A stretch of DNA of 9,296 nucleotides from positions 1 through 9,296 of the forward strand of contig CANRQD010000050.1 in the NCBI GenBank assembly GCA_947632685.1, given 5' to 3'. Of this stretch, positions 1-6,749 are shown piece by piece. The position numbers were made by a program, and so were the translations under genes. Position 1 is the first letter of the stretch. Each line of letters opens with the position of its first letter. A model generated the notes under the pieces. That model was not told the DNA's origin. It saw nothing but the letters and a program-made list of their open reading frames with translations, and did not search any database. This DNA comes from an uncultured Bacilli bacterium. Lineage in GTDB: Bacteria; Bacillota_I; Bacilli_A; RF39; UBA660.

Positions 1-34
1 TCAAATCGTCAATCAAAACGGATAAGTAAGCTTA

Positions 35-1183
35 ATGAGTCTTGATGGTACAACAGGTAATGTCTATGCTGGAAGTATAAATACTTCTGATGTTGATATA
101 TCAGGTGATTTTAAAACATTTATGACTTGGGCTGATGAGGTTAGGACACTAGGAGTTAGAGCAAATGCAGAAACACCTAGAGATGCACTAATTGCTAGAA
201 AATTTGGTGCCGAAGGAATAGGTTTATGTAGAACTGAGCATATGTTTTTTGAAACTGAAAGAATCTTTAATTTTAGAAAAATGATATGTGCCGAAACAAA
301 ACAAGAAAGAGAAATAGCATTAAATAACATTTTACCATATCAAAAAAATGATTTTGAAAAATTATTTAAAACAATGAATGGTTATGAGGTAACAATTAGA
401 TTTTTAGATCCACCACTTCATGAATTTTTACCCCATACTGAAAAAGAAATATCTGAACTTGCTATGTCCCTAAATATAACTATAGATAAATTAAAAAACA
501 GAATTAATTCATTAAAAGAAATAAATCCAATGATGGGACATCGTGGATGTAGACTTGATATAACATATCCTGAAATTGCAATAATGCAAACACGAGCAGT
601 AATAGAAGCTGCGATAAATGTTAGTAATGAAGGTATATCTGTAATTCCTGAAATAATGATTCCTTTAATTGGAGATGATAATGAACTTAGATATGTTAAA
701 AATATCATAACTACTGAGGCAGATAAAATAATTAAATATAATCATGCAAATATAAAATATAAAATAGGAACAATGATAGAAATACCAAGAGCAGTTGTTA
801 TTGCTGATAAAATAGCTAAAGAGGTAGATTTTTTCTCATTTGGAACTAATGATTTAACGCAATTAACTTATGGTTTTTCACGTGATGATGCTTCTAAATT
901 CTTAAAAGATTATTATGATAAAAAAATATTTGAAAAAAATCCGTTTGAATCAATTGATGAAGATGGTGTAGGTAAATTAGTTAATGTTGGAGCAAAACTT
1001 GGTAAACAAATTAATCCTAATTTAAGTTTAGGTATATGTGGAGAGCATGGAGGAGATCCAAAATCAATTGAATTTTGTAATCGTATAGGTCTTACATATG
1101 TATCCTGTTCACCATATAGAGTGCCAGTAGCAAGACTTGCTGCAGCACAAGCCAGGATCAAAGAAGGAATGAATAAGGAATAA
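35..1183 (+). CDS. ppdK: Pyruvate, phosphate dikinase, C-terminal fragment (5' part missing)
   Basis: Pyruvate phosphate dikinase interconverts ATP + Pi + pyruvate and AMP + PPi + phosphoenolpyruvate. The visible part is the tail of the central phosphohistidine domain (residues 2-14, SLDGTTGNVYAG) and the whole C-terminal PEP/pyruvate TIM barrel (about 38-375). Active-site motifs are intact: GLCRTEHMFF (63-72), IRFLDPPLHEFLP (121-133), MIEIPRA with the metal-binding Glu (247-253), FGTNDLTQ (269-276) and GICGEHGG with catalytic Cys335. Aligned from memory with the Clostridium symbiosum enzyme (R561, R617, E745, D769, C831), residue 1 corresponds to about 496. The ATP-grasp domain and the swivelling His domain are therefore absent. 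Met1 is probably an internal residue, because family members have Met or Ile before SLDG. Ten bases upstream there is an in-frame TAA (23-25), with no good ribosome site and no dikinase similarity in any frame of bases 1-34. The gene is therefore truncated, rearranged or misassembled at this point. The family call is near certain; functionality is doubtful. Confidence 0.93.
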   Translation: MSLDGTTGNVYAGSINTSDVDISGDFKTFMTWADEVRTLGVRANAETPRDALIARKFGAEGIGLCRTEHMFFETERIFNFRKMICAETKQEREIALNNILPYQKNDFEKLFKTMNGYEVTIRFLDPPLHEFLPHTEKEISELAMSLNITIDKLKNRINSLKEINPMMGHRGCRLDITYPEIAIMQTRAVIEAAINVSNEGISVIPEIMIPLIGDDNELRYVKNIITTEADKIIKYNHANIKYKIGTMIEIPRAVVIADKIAKEVDFFSFGTNDLTQLTYGFSRDDASKFLKDYYDKKIFEKNPFESIDEDGVGKLVNVGAKLGKQINPNLSLGICGEHGGDPKSIEFCNRIGLTYVSCSPYRVPVARLAAAQARIKEGMNKE

Positions 1184-1247
1184 AATACAATATCTGTATT
1201 TATTTCAGTAATTATTGGGAAAAAAGTGAAATTTATATAAAATATTT

Positions 1248-1288
1248 AAGACTAAGATGACTTAATGTCGTATATCTTAGTCTTTTTT
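1248..1288 (+). terminator. Rho-independent terminator after ppdK
   Basis: An 11-bp perfect stem, AAGACTAAGAT (1248-1258) with ATCTTAGTCTT (1274-1284), runs into six T (1283-1288). The 15-nt loop contains a further GAC/GTC pairing (1259-1261 with 1267-1269). A weaker 7-bp hairpin (1183-1189 with 1195-1201) lies just after the ppdK stop. Transcription from the dikinase gene should end here, separating it from the accessory patch downstream. Confidence 0.88.
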
Positions 1289-1308
1289 AGGGTAGTGCGA
1301 CAAAATTT

Positions 1309-1541
1309 AGGAGGTATAAAAAATGTGATTACTATATACTAAGCCAGAGTTAGAAGATCAACACTTACCATATAGCAATTTAGATGTCATAAATTAATAT
1401 TTTAAAGAAAATATTAATTATAAGGAAAAAAGATATGATGAAATTAATGAAAAGGAGAAAAAATATAAATTTTTTTATTTGGGCTATAATCAAAAAAACC
1501 TTTTTATTGCGTTAGATTATTTATTTTGTTATAATAAATAA
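1309..1541 (+). pseudogene. Decayed small gene with intact Shine-Dalgarno and ATG-TGA start
   Basis: A perfect AGGAGG (1309-1314) sits 8 nt before an ATG (1323-1325), but codon 2 is TGA. The same frame continues to a TAA at 1539-1541 with only one other stop (TAA, 1395-1397). The last 47 codons (1398-1538) are open in roughly 80% AT sequence, where chance frames close quickly. The conceptual translation after the second stop contains KYKFFYLGYNQKNLFIALDY and ends LFCYNK, which reads like a real soluble protein. The most economical reading is a gene of about 72 codons disabled by two nonsense changes. I do not recognise the family. The promoter of the next gene is embedded in its 3' end. An alternative is a start-stop leader element that uses only the AGGAGG/ATG-TGA part. 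Under a UGA=Trp code the frame would still stop at 1395. Confidence 0.5.
1507..1535 (+). promoter_or_regulatory. Sigma-A-type promoter for the 414-residue orphan gene
   Basis: A -35-like TTGCGT (1507-1512), a 17-nt spacer and a perfect TATAAT (1530-1535) preceded by TGT give an extended -10. The start point would fall near 1542, leaving a leader of about 26 nt before the ATG at 1568. The same TGTTATAAT core occurs in two other promoters of this window. Confidence 0.6.
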
Positions 1542-1567
1542 TAATTTAGTTATAGGGGAATTACGTT

Positions 1568-2812
1568 ATGATTTTAAACAATTTTAATAGTGATGATTAT
1601 ATTTATTTTAGATTAATAAAAGATTTTGATTCTTATAAAGAAGGCGATATTATTCGCTTTAACATTGATGATTTAAGAAAGCGAGTCTTTTCGGATAAAA
1701 TATCTACTTATTCATCTTTCTTTGAATTTGTTTCTAAAAAAAGAATCGATAATTATGCTATTTTCCCTTATCAATTATATGAATCTGCTACTTTAAAAAC
1801 AAATTGTTTACTATATAGTATTAGCTTTGATACAGATGATATTATTATTTTAAATAATTCTATGAAAAAAATGTTATTTTCTGATACGGAATTTCCTCCA
1901 TTAATAATGATGTTAAGAGGAGTCACTAATGTGAAACAGGGTAATCAACAACAATTAGAACAGTTGATGGCCGATGAAGCGATAGATATCAGTGATCAAA
2001 TGTCAAAATCAGGTATAGAAAATTTTATTATTCCTTTTTTTGAAACTAACCATAACACTTATTCTAATATCATTACAAAATATCATATTGAAAAATTACT
2101 CCATCTTAAGAAACATTTATATTTAAATATTGATTTACACCAAGGAGATATTTTATCCTTTTCTGATCCTGCAGTAGCTTTACTTTTTTGCAATCAGTAT
2201 TATCTTCGCTTATTAGGTAGTTGTTGTATGTTAGATGAAAAAGAAAAACAAAAGTATTTTTGTGAAGAGTTTTCAAACTGTATTCATGACAATGAGAGTG
2301 ATATTCGATATTTTGTGTTAAATGATGATATTAGGGTGAAAAACAAAAAAGATTTTTTAGATTCTTCTTTATTTCCTACTAATTTTCCTAATCTTTCTTT
2401 TTGTGATGGTACGTATTTTTTTGATTGGAATACATTTGATAATTTTGATTATGATGAACATGGTTATCTTCGTTATATATGGATTTATGATAATCGTAAA
2501 GTAGAAATGGAAATTCTAAAAATTGCTCAAAGAGCAACAATAGATGAGGCAAGGGAGCACTATACTCATTTTAAAAATAGAGAAAAATTAGAAGAAGACG
2601 CATTTAGTTATTATTGTGAACATAAAAATATTTATAAGAAAATGCAAAAAGAAAATCCTGCTCTAACTTATGTAGAATTTATGGAATTGAATGAACAAAA
2701 AATAGCTATTCAAAAGAATTACATGTATCAAAAATTATTGATGTCACTTGTTAATAGAAGAAATTCTTTAGAAGAATCAAAAACACCAAAACAGTTAACA
2801 TTAAAAAAATAG
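1568..2812 (+). CDS. Orphan hypothetical protein, 414 aa, atypical codon usage
   Basis: I do not recognise this protein. It is predicted soluble: there is no signal peptide or membrane segment. The N-terminal 70 residues look beta-rich (YIYFRLIKDF, GDIIRF). A middle section is mixed alpha/beta with clustered Cys (C208, C219, C220, C232, C238). After about residue 310 it becomes highly charged and helical (EILKIAQRATIDEAREHYTHF onward), with a Lys-rich end. The start is set by AGGGGA (1554-1559), 8 nt before the ATG. Its codons differ from those of the neighbours: Ile is mostly ATT rather than ATA, and Arg uses CGT, CGC and CGA as well as AGA. It stands alone between its own promoter and a strong terminator, next to a decayed gene, all of which suggests acquisition by transfer. 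An accessory role such as defence or interference between mobile elements is possible, but nothing in the sequence shows it. Confidence 0.85.
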   Translation: MILNNFNSDDYIYFRLIKDFDSYKEGDIIRFNIDDLRKRVFSDKISTYSSFFEFVSKKRIDNYAIFPYQLYESATLKTNCLLYSISFDTDDIIILNNSMKKMLFSDTEFPPLIMMLRGVTNVKQGNQQQLEQLMADEAIDISDQMSKSGIENFIIPFFETNHNTYSNIITKYHIEKLLHLKKHLYLNIDLHQGDILSFSDPAVALLFCNQYYLRLLGSCCMLDEKEKQKYFCEEFSNCIHDNESDIRYFVLNDDIRVKNKKDFLDSSLFPTNFPNLSFCDGTYFFDWNTFDNFDYDEHGYLRYIWIYDNRKVEMEILKIAQRATIDEAREHYTHFKNREKLEEDAFSYYCEHKNIYKKMQKENPALTYVEFMELNEQKIAIQKNYMYQKLLMSLVNRRNSLEESKTPKQLTLKK

Positions 2813-2841
2813 AATATCATATTTCAATAAAAAAGCGATAT

Positions 2842-2891
2842 AATCTGTAATGAGTGGTAATATATTTAAAAAACTATTACAGATTTTTTTT
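2842..2891 (+). terminator. Rho-independent terminator after the orphan gene
   Basis: AATCTGTAAT (2842-2851) pairs perfectly with ATTACAGATT (2876-2885). The stem continues past a bulged G (2852) with AGT (2853-2855) against ACT (2873-2875). An A/T-rich loop lies between, and eight T follow (2884-2891). It lies 30 nt after the stop codon of the 414-residue gene. Confidence 0.9.
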
Positions 2892-3061
2892 AAAGAATTT
2901 TCTGTTTTTACCTTATCTTATTTTAATAGTGTATTTAAGAATTTTTAACAAAAGAAGAAGAGAAAAAATATATTGAAGCTCATTTAAAAGAAGTTAAATA
3001 AACAAGAATTTAATTAATTAAACATAAGTTAGGACTAATTGCTCATATCGTTAAAAAATGA
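2892..3061 (+). pseudogene. Possible gene relics in a gene-free stretch
   Basis: This stretch has no intact gene. One frame (2892-2945) reads KEFSVFTLSYFNSVFKNF and then stops. A shift of frame within a T-run at about 2942-2946 leads into LTKEEEKKYIEAHLKEVK and a TAA at 2999-3001, so the joined reading looks like the C-terminal end of a small protein. A further short open piece (3014-3061) reads LIKHKLGLIAHIVKK before a TGA. These may be fragments of one or two decayed genes, and I recognise no family. Short open stretches occur by chance in AT-rich DNA, so this is a weak call. The remainder to 3110 shows nothing definite. Confidence 0.25.
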
Positions 3062-3110
3062 TTTATATTACATAATAAAAATATAATTATTGTAAATATT
3101 AGTAATTTAT

Positions 3111-3140
3111 TTGAAGAAAATGACATATTTGTTATATAAT
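3111..3140 (+). promoter_or_regulatory. Promoter of the TPR-PfkB-Smr operon
   Basis: TTGAAG (3111-3116) and a perfect TATAAT (3135-3140) are separated by 18 nt. An alternative reading uses TGT followed by TATATA (3130-3138) as an extended -10. The start point would be near 3147, giving a leader of only about 16 nt. The Shine-Dalgarno before the ATG at 3163 is weak (GAAAGAGATGG). Confidence 0.65.
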
Positions 3141-3162
3141 AATATGTGAAAGAGATGGTAGC

Positions 3163-3990
3163 ATGAAATATCATAAAAGGCATTATAGTATTGAGCATTT
3201 AAATATAATTAAAAAAAATATAAAAAATAAAAGATATGATAAAGCATTAAAAGAATTGTATATATACTTTGATAATTTCCCTAAAGATAATTATGCAAGA
3301 TTACTATATACTGATATATTACTCAAATTAGGTAAATTTGATAAAGCTGATGATGTTTTAAGTCAAATATTTATTAATGAAGAATTTTATTATATTTTAT
3401 TGTTAAAACTTAGATGCTACCAAAATGATTTTTTAGAAGCAAATAAAATATTAAATGATATTATAGTTCTATTTGAAAATAATGGTCATATAAGTGATGT
3501 TGAAAAGATATATATATTAAAACAAACAAATTATGATTTAGCCGAAAAAATTGATAATAAATCTTATTTAGGAAATCAAATTTTAAATTATTCAGAACAA
3601 AAACTATTTGATCATATTAAAAAACATACATTTGATTCTGATATACCAAGTATTGCAAAATTTTATGATATTTTTCCATTAAATGAGCTTTTTCAAATAA
3701 TTAAAAATCAACTTCCTACAACTAATAAATTATATGATAGTATTATATGTTATAATACCATTTTTAAATATAATTGTTGTGGAGAAATTCTAGGTAATAC
3801 TACAAATTATTTTAAAATAGTTGCACTAAATACTACAAATGAAATTATTTCAATGTATCCATGTTTAGAACTTCCAGATAAAATTATTGGATATACAGAT
3901 TTAAATTATATAAAAGGCAGTAATCAAAAAAGTAAAAAAATTAATAGATTAACTCAAATTGAAAAATTTAATCAAAGGTATAATAAATAA
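3163..3990 (+). CDS. TPR-like repeat protein with uncharacterised C-terminal domain, 275 aa
   Basis: The N-terminal half is made of paired amphipathic helices with a tetratricopeptide-like pattern. Residues 22-39 (NKRYDKALKELYIYFDNF) and 43-69 (YARLLYTDILLKLGKFDKADDVLSQI) form the clearest unit, with a further hairpin at 75-105. TPR arrays bind partner proteins or peptides. From about residue 190 the character changes to a small beta-rich segment with a Cys pair (C205, C206) and the stretch YFKIVALNTTNEIISMYPC. This looks like a separate compact domain that I cannot name. There is no signal peptide or membrane segment, so it is probably cytoplasmic. It is the first gene of a three-gene operon, ending 25 nt before the kinase gene. 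The TPR assignment rests on pattern only and is moderate. The gene itself is secure from its length, promoter and codon usage. Confidence 0.85.
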   Translation: MKYHKRHYSIEHLNIIKKNIKNKRYDKALKELYIYFDNFPKDNYARLLYTDILLKLGKFDKADDVLSQIFINEEFYYILLLKLRCYQNDFLEANKILNDIIVLFENNGHISDVEKIYILKQTNYDLAEKIDNKSYLGNQILNYSEQKLFDHIKKHTFDSDIPSIAKFYDIFPLNELFQIIKNQLPTTNKLYDSIICYNTIFKYNCCGEILGNTTNYFKIVALNTTNEIISMYPCLELPDKIIGYTDLNYIKGSNQKSKKINRLTQIEKFNQRYNK

Positions 3991-4015
3991 TAATTAATAA
4001 AATAGAGGTGAAAAT

Positions 4016-4921
4016 ATGAAATTTGTATGTATTGGTCATGCTACATATGATACTACGTTAGCAACTCCAAATTTTCCGTTAGAAAATAAAAAAATTAGAA
4101 TAAATAAAAAAATTGAATGTGGCGGTGGTCCTGCTTCTAATGCTGCCTATTTATTAGCTAAATGGAAAATGGATGCAACTTTTATAGGAATAGTTGGAAA
4201 TGATTATTACGGAACAAATATTATAAAAGAATTTAATGAAGTTGGAGTAAATACTGAATATATAGAAAAAAGTAAAAAAATTGAAACAGATAGTAGTTAT
4301 ATAATAGCTAATTTAGAAAATGGGAGTAGAACTATAATAACATCTAAAAATTGTACACTTGATGAATTAGTTGAACCAATAGATATAAAAGATGCAGATG
4401 TTATTTTAGTAGACGGTGAACACTATAAAACAGCAATGAAAGTATTAAGTGATAATCCTAATGCTATAAGTATATTGGATGCTGGAAGAGTTAATGAAAA
4501 AACTATAGAATTAGGTAAAATGGTTACTTATTTAGTATGTTCAAAAGATTTTGCAGAAGATTTTACAAAGCAAAAAATTAATTATAGTAATATGGATTCA
4601 TTAGTTACTGTTTATGAAACATTAAAAATGTATTTTAAGACGAATATAATTATCACATTAGAAAACGTTGGTTCTTTTACTAAAATCGATAAATATGAAT
4701 TAATTCCAAGCATAAAGGTTAAGGCATTAGATTCAACTGGAGCAGGAGATATCTATCATGGAGCCTTTACATATTTTATTGCAAATAACTATTCATTAAA
4801 GGATTCAATTAAATTGGCATCTATTACGGGAGCATTATCTGTAACAAAGATAGGATCTAGGTATTCTATCCCTGAATTAGATGAAGTAATTAAAACAGCT
4901 GGATATGATGATGTTATATAG
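4016..4921 (+). CDS. PfkB-family carbohydrate kinase, 301 aa
   Basis: This is an ATP-dependent kinase of the ribokinase/PfkB fold, phosphorylating a sugar, sugar derivative or nucleoside in the cytoplasm. The length is typical for the family. Visible hallmarks are the N-terminal strand MKFVCIGHATYDTT, the substrate-side glycine-rich segment CGGGPASNAA (35-44) matching the first PfkB signature, and ALDSTGAGDIYHGAF (237-251). The last is the second signature, with the anion hole TGAGD and catalytic base Asp245. The substrate cannot be read from the sequence; ribokinase-like, fructokinase-like and fructosamine-kinase-like activities are all possible. AGAGGTG (4004-4010) is a good ribosome site 5 nt before the ATG. 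Its 3' end overlaps the Smr gene by 17 nt, so the two are probably translationally coupled. Confidence 0.93.
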   Translation: MKFVCIGHATYDTTLATPNFPLENKKIRINKKIECGGGPASNAAYLLAKWKMDATFIGIVGNDYYGTNIIKEFNEVGVNTEYIEKSKKIETDSSYIIANLENGSRTIITSKNCTLDELVEPIDIKDADVILVDGEHYKTAMKVLSDNPNAISILDAGRVNEKTIELGKMVTYLVCSKDFAEDFTKQKINYSNMDSLVTVYETLKMYFKTNIIITLENVGSFTKIDKYELIPSIKVKALDSTGAGDIYHGAFTYFIANNYSLKDSIKLASITGALSVTKIGSRYSIPELDEVIKTAGYDDVI

Positions 4922-5162
4922 TAATATACCAACAATAGATTTACATGGGGAAACTGGCGATATTTCAAAAATATTAGTAAGAGAATTTATAAATGATAAT
5001 TATAAATTAAAAAATAAAAATTTAATAATAATTCATGGTATAGGTAAAGGTATAGTAAAAAAATATGTATATGATGAACTAAAAATAAATAAATATGTAA
5101 AAAATTATAAACAAGACAATTTTAATCCTGGAGAAACTATAGTAGAATTGGTAGATATGTAA
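4905..5162 (+). CDS. Stand-alone Smr-domain protein, 85 aa
   Basis: The whole protein is a single Smr (small MutS-related) domain. IDLHGETGDISKILVREFIND (11-31) carries the DLHG motif. LIIIHGIGKGIVKKYV (40-55) carries the HGxGxG motif. The C-terminal strand NPGETIVEL (74-82) corresponds to the usual GGxGxTxVxL ending. Smr domains are nucleic-acid-binding or endonuclease modules. In MutS2 they are a C-terminal extension linked to DNA processing and to rescue of collided ribosomes. Here there is no MutS part. The start is uncertain: three consecutive ATGs (4905, 4908, 4911) lie inside the end of the kinase gene without a strong Shine-Dalgarno, consistent with reinitiation or coupling. It is the last gene before a terminator. 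A specific substrate is not inferable. Confidence 0.9.
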   Translation: MMMLYSNIPTIDLHGETGDISKILVREFINDNYKLKNKNLIIIHGIGKGIVKKYVYDELKINKYVKNYKQDNFNPGETIVELVDM

Positions 5163-5196
5163 TATTATTTTATTATAAGAATATATATAATTAATT

Positions 5197-5220
5197 AAAA
5201 AATCCTCTAGTGGATTTTTT
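5197..5220 (+). terminator. Rho-independent terminator of the TPR-PfkB-Smr operon
   Basis: Six A followed by TCC (5197-5205) pair with GGA and six T (5212-5220) around a 6-nt loop (5206-5211). Another T-rich stretch follows at once. It lies 34 nt after the Smr stop codon. The A-tract/T-tract symmetry means it could also act on transcripts from the opposite strand. Confidence 0.85.
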
Positions 5221-5253
5221 ATTTTTGTATGAAAGTTAATTTATAAAATAAAT

Positions 5254-5283
5254 TTGACATTGTATTAGTTAATATGTTATAAT
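5254..5283 (+). promoter_or_regulatory. Strong promoter of the membrane-protein operon
   Basis: A perfect TTGACA (5254-5259), an 18-nt spacer and a perfect TATAAT (5278-5283) with TG one base upstream give an extended -10. The expected start point is near 5290, so the leader is about 20 nt and consists mostly of the ribosome site. Confidence 0.88.
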
Positions 5284-5310
5284 ATCAAGCGTTATCAGAG
5301 GGGGATGTAT

Positions 5311-6729
5311 ATGTATACAGAAGATTATAAAAGAGAGGATTTTCCTTATAAAAATTTTTTATTAAAATTTGTAATCATAATTATTGTAGTATCAATACTA
5401 GTATGTATTGTAACTGCAGTAACAAAAAATAACAAAGAAATAGAACCAGAAGGATATGTAGATGAAGTTTTTTCTAAAAATTTAGAAAAAATGAAAGAAA
5501 AAGCACTTAAGTTTTATAATGAAGATAATATACCAAAAGATGTAGAAAAAAGTAGTAAATTAACTCTTGAAAAAATGATATCATCAAAGATAATAACTCC
5601 TATTAAAGATAAAGATAATAAACTTTGCAATACAAATAAATCATATGTTAAATTGACTAAAAAAGAAAACGAGTATCAATTAAAAGTTAATTTGGTATGT
5701 GATGAAGAAGAAGATTATATTATAACACATTTAAATAATAATTCATATTGTAGTACTACATATTTATGTGAAAATAAATCAAATGATGTAGAAGATAGTG
5801 ATAAAGAAGAATTAAGCATTGAAGAACAAGATGATGATACTGAAAGTAATTTATTAACTAGTTCAAAAACAACTACAAAACAAAATAAAAATATTAGTAT
5901 TTCAAAAACTAAAAAAGTTAGAAAAACTAAAGTAACTTCAAAAAAATCTACAGGACAAATAATTGTAACTGATACAACAAATAAGTATTTATATGAGTAT
6001 AAAAAAATATCAAATACAGTATTTTCAAATTGGAGTTTATGGAATAATTGGACTACTACTGATTGTAATACTAAAGAAATAAATTGTGATGAAAAAGATA
6101 TAACATGCGTAAGAGAATTAAAAAGATTAGATAGAAAAGAAAAATTAAATATTTATAATACGTATACAAGTACAAAAAGTTCTTTAAAAAATAATAGTAC
6201 AATTAAAACTTCAGTATGCTCAAATTATGATTACATAAAAATAGATAATGAAATTTATCAGCTTAATAATAGTAATGATTATAGACAAATAAATAATATA
6301 ACAAAAAATACTAAGAATAATGTTGGTAGTTGGATTTATAACGGAAGAGCAAGTTATGATACTCCTCCTACAGATACATATAATGTACATTATATTTTAG
6401 TAGATGCAGATTATAGTAATTGTAGTAATACATGTAATAAATTACCAAAATATATTTATGATAAATATACATATAATAATTCTTTAATTAAAGTATCAAA
6501 TTATACATGTAATAAAAATAAAACTTTTGAAATTTCAATATATAATAGAGTAAATGAAACAATAACTTTTGGTAGAAATGAAGAATTATATGGAACAGTA
6601 TGTTATAAAAGTGAAAGAACTAGAGATGTAATAAGTAATAGTACAAATAATATAAAATGGAGCAAATATAACGATAAAAGATTATTAAATGATGGATATT
6701 ATTATACTGGTAATAAGAAGAAAAAATAA
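5311..6729 (+). CDS. Cys-rich, single-pass membrane-anchored surface protein, about 472 aa
   Basis: Numbering is from the upstream ATG at 5305. A second in-frame ATG at 5311 is chosen because GAGGGGG ends directly before 5305 and is correctly spaced only for 5311. A short acidic/basic cytoplasmic tail is followed by one membrane segment (18-39, FLLKFVIIIIVVSILVCIVTAV). The rest should be extracellular. A first domain (about 50-155) contains KLTLEKMISSKIITPIKD, SYVKLTKKENEYQLKVNLVC and DYI. From memory I associate this pattern with surface or pilin-like proteins of uncultured AT-rich Firmicutes; this is not verified. An acidic then Thr/Lys-rich linker (160-215) leads to a W-x-x-W-x-x-W motif (W243, W246, W249), reminiscent of thrombospondin type 1 repeats. 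The remaining Cys-rich region is Asn/Tyr-rich. Twelve Cys lie outside the membrane, an even number that would suit disulfides. It ends with KKKK. It is co-transcribed with the next membrane protein, 20 nt away. Function unknown. Confidence 0.9.
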   Translation: MYTEDYKREDFPYKNFLLKFVIIIIVVSILVCIVTAVTKNNKEIEPEGYVDEVFSKNLEKMKEKALKFYNEDNIPKDVEKSSKLTLEKMISSKIITPIKDKDNKLCNTNKSYVKLTKKENEYQLKVNLVCDEEEDYIITHLNNNSYCSTTYLCENKSNDVEDSDKEELSIEEQDDDTESNLLTSSKTTTKQNKNISISKTKKVRKTKVTSKKSTGQIIVTDTTNKYLYEYKKISNTVFSNWSLWNNWTTTDCNTKEINCDEKDITCVRELKRLDRKEKLNIYNTYTSTKSSLKNNSTIKTSVCSNYDYIKIDNEIYQLNNSNDYRQINNITKNTKNNVGSWIYNGRASYDTPPTDTYNVHYILVDADYSNCSNTCNKLPKYIYDKYTYNNSLIKVSNYTCNKNKTFEISIYNRVNETITFGRNEELYGTVCYKSERTRDVISNSTNNIKWSKYNDKRLLNDGYYYTGNKKKK

Positions 6730-6749
6730 ATACTCAGGGGGAATCAAAA

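Noticed and set aside
28..33. A HindIII-type AAGCTT at the ppdK junction as a cloning scar
   Set aside because: A six-base site occurs often by chance, and there is no vector-like sequence beside it.
64..330. An 88-residue frame on the - strand inside ppdK
   Set aside because: It lies opposite strongly conserved dikinase coding sequence and has no independent promoter or ribosome site. The same reasoning removes the - strand frames at 418-708 and 913-1161.
1215..1241. Candidate promoter TTGGGA / TATAAA upstream of the relic gene
   Set aside because: The spacer is only 15 nt, both boxes are poor, and the strong terminator at 1248-1288 lies directly downstream and would stop the transcript.
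1421..1515. Possible 25-residue basic peptide frame starting in the ATGATG near 1435
   Set aside because: It is out of frame with the longer protein-like relic, has no Shine-Dalgarno, and ends early.
3155..3166. A four-codon ATG-GTA-GCA-TGA frame overlapping the start of the TPR gene
   Set aside because: Such tiny frames are frequent by chance, there is no ribosome site for it separate from that of the TPR gene, and nothing supports a role.
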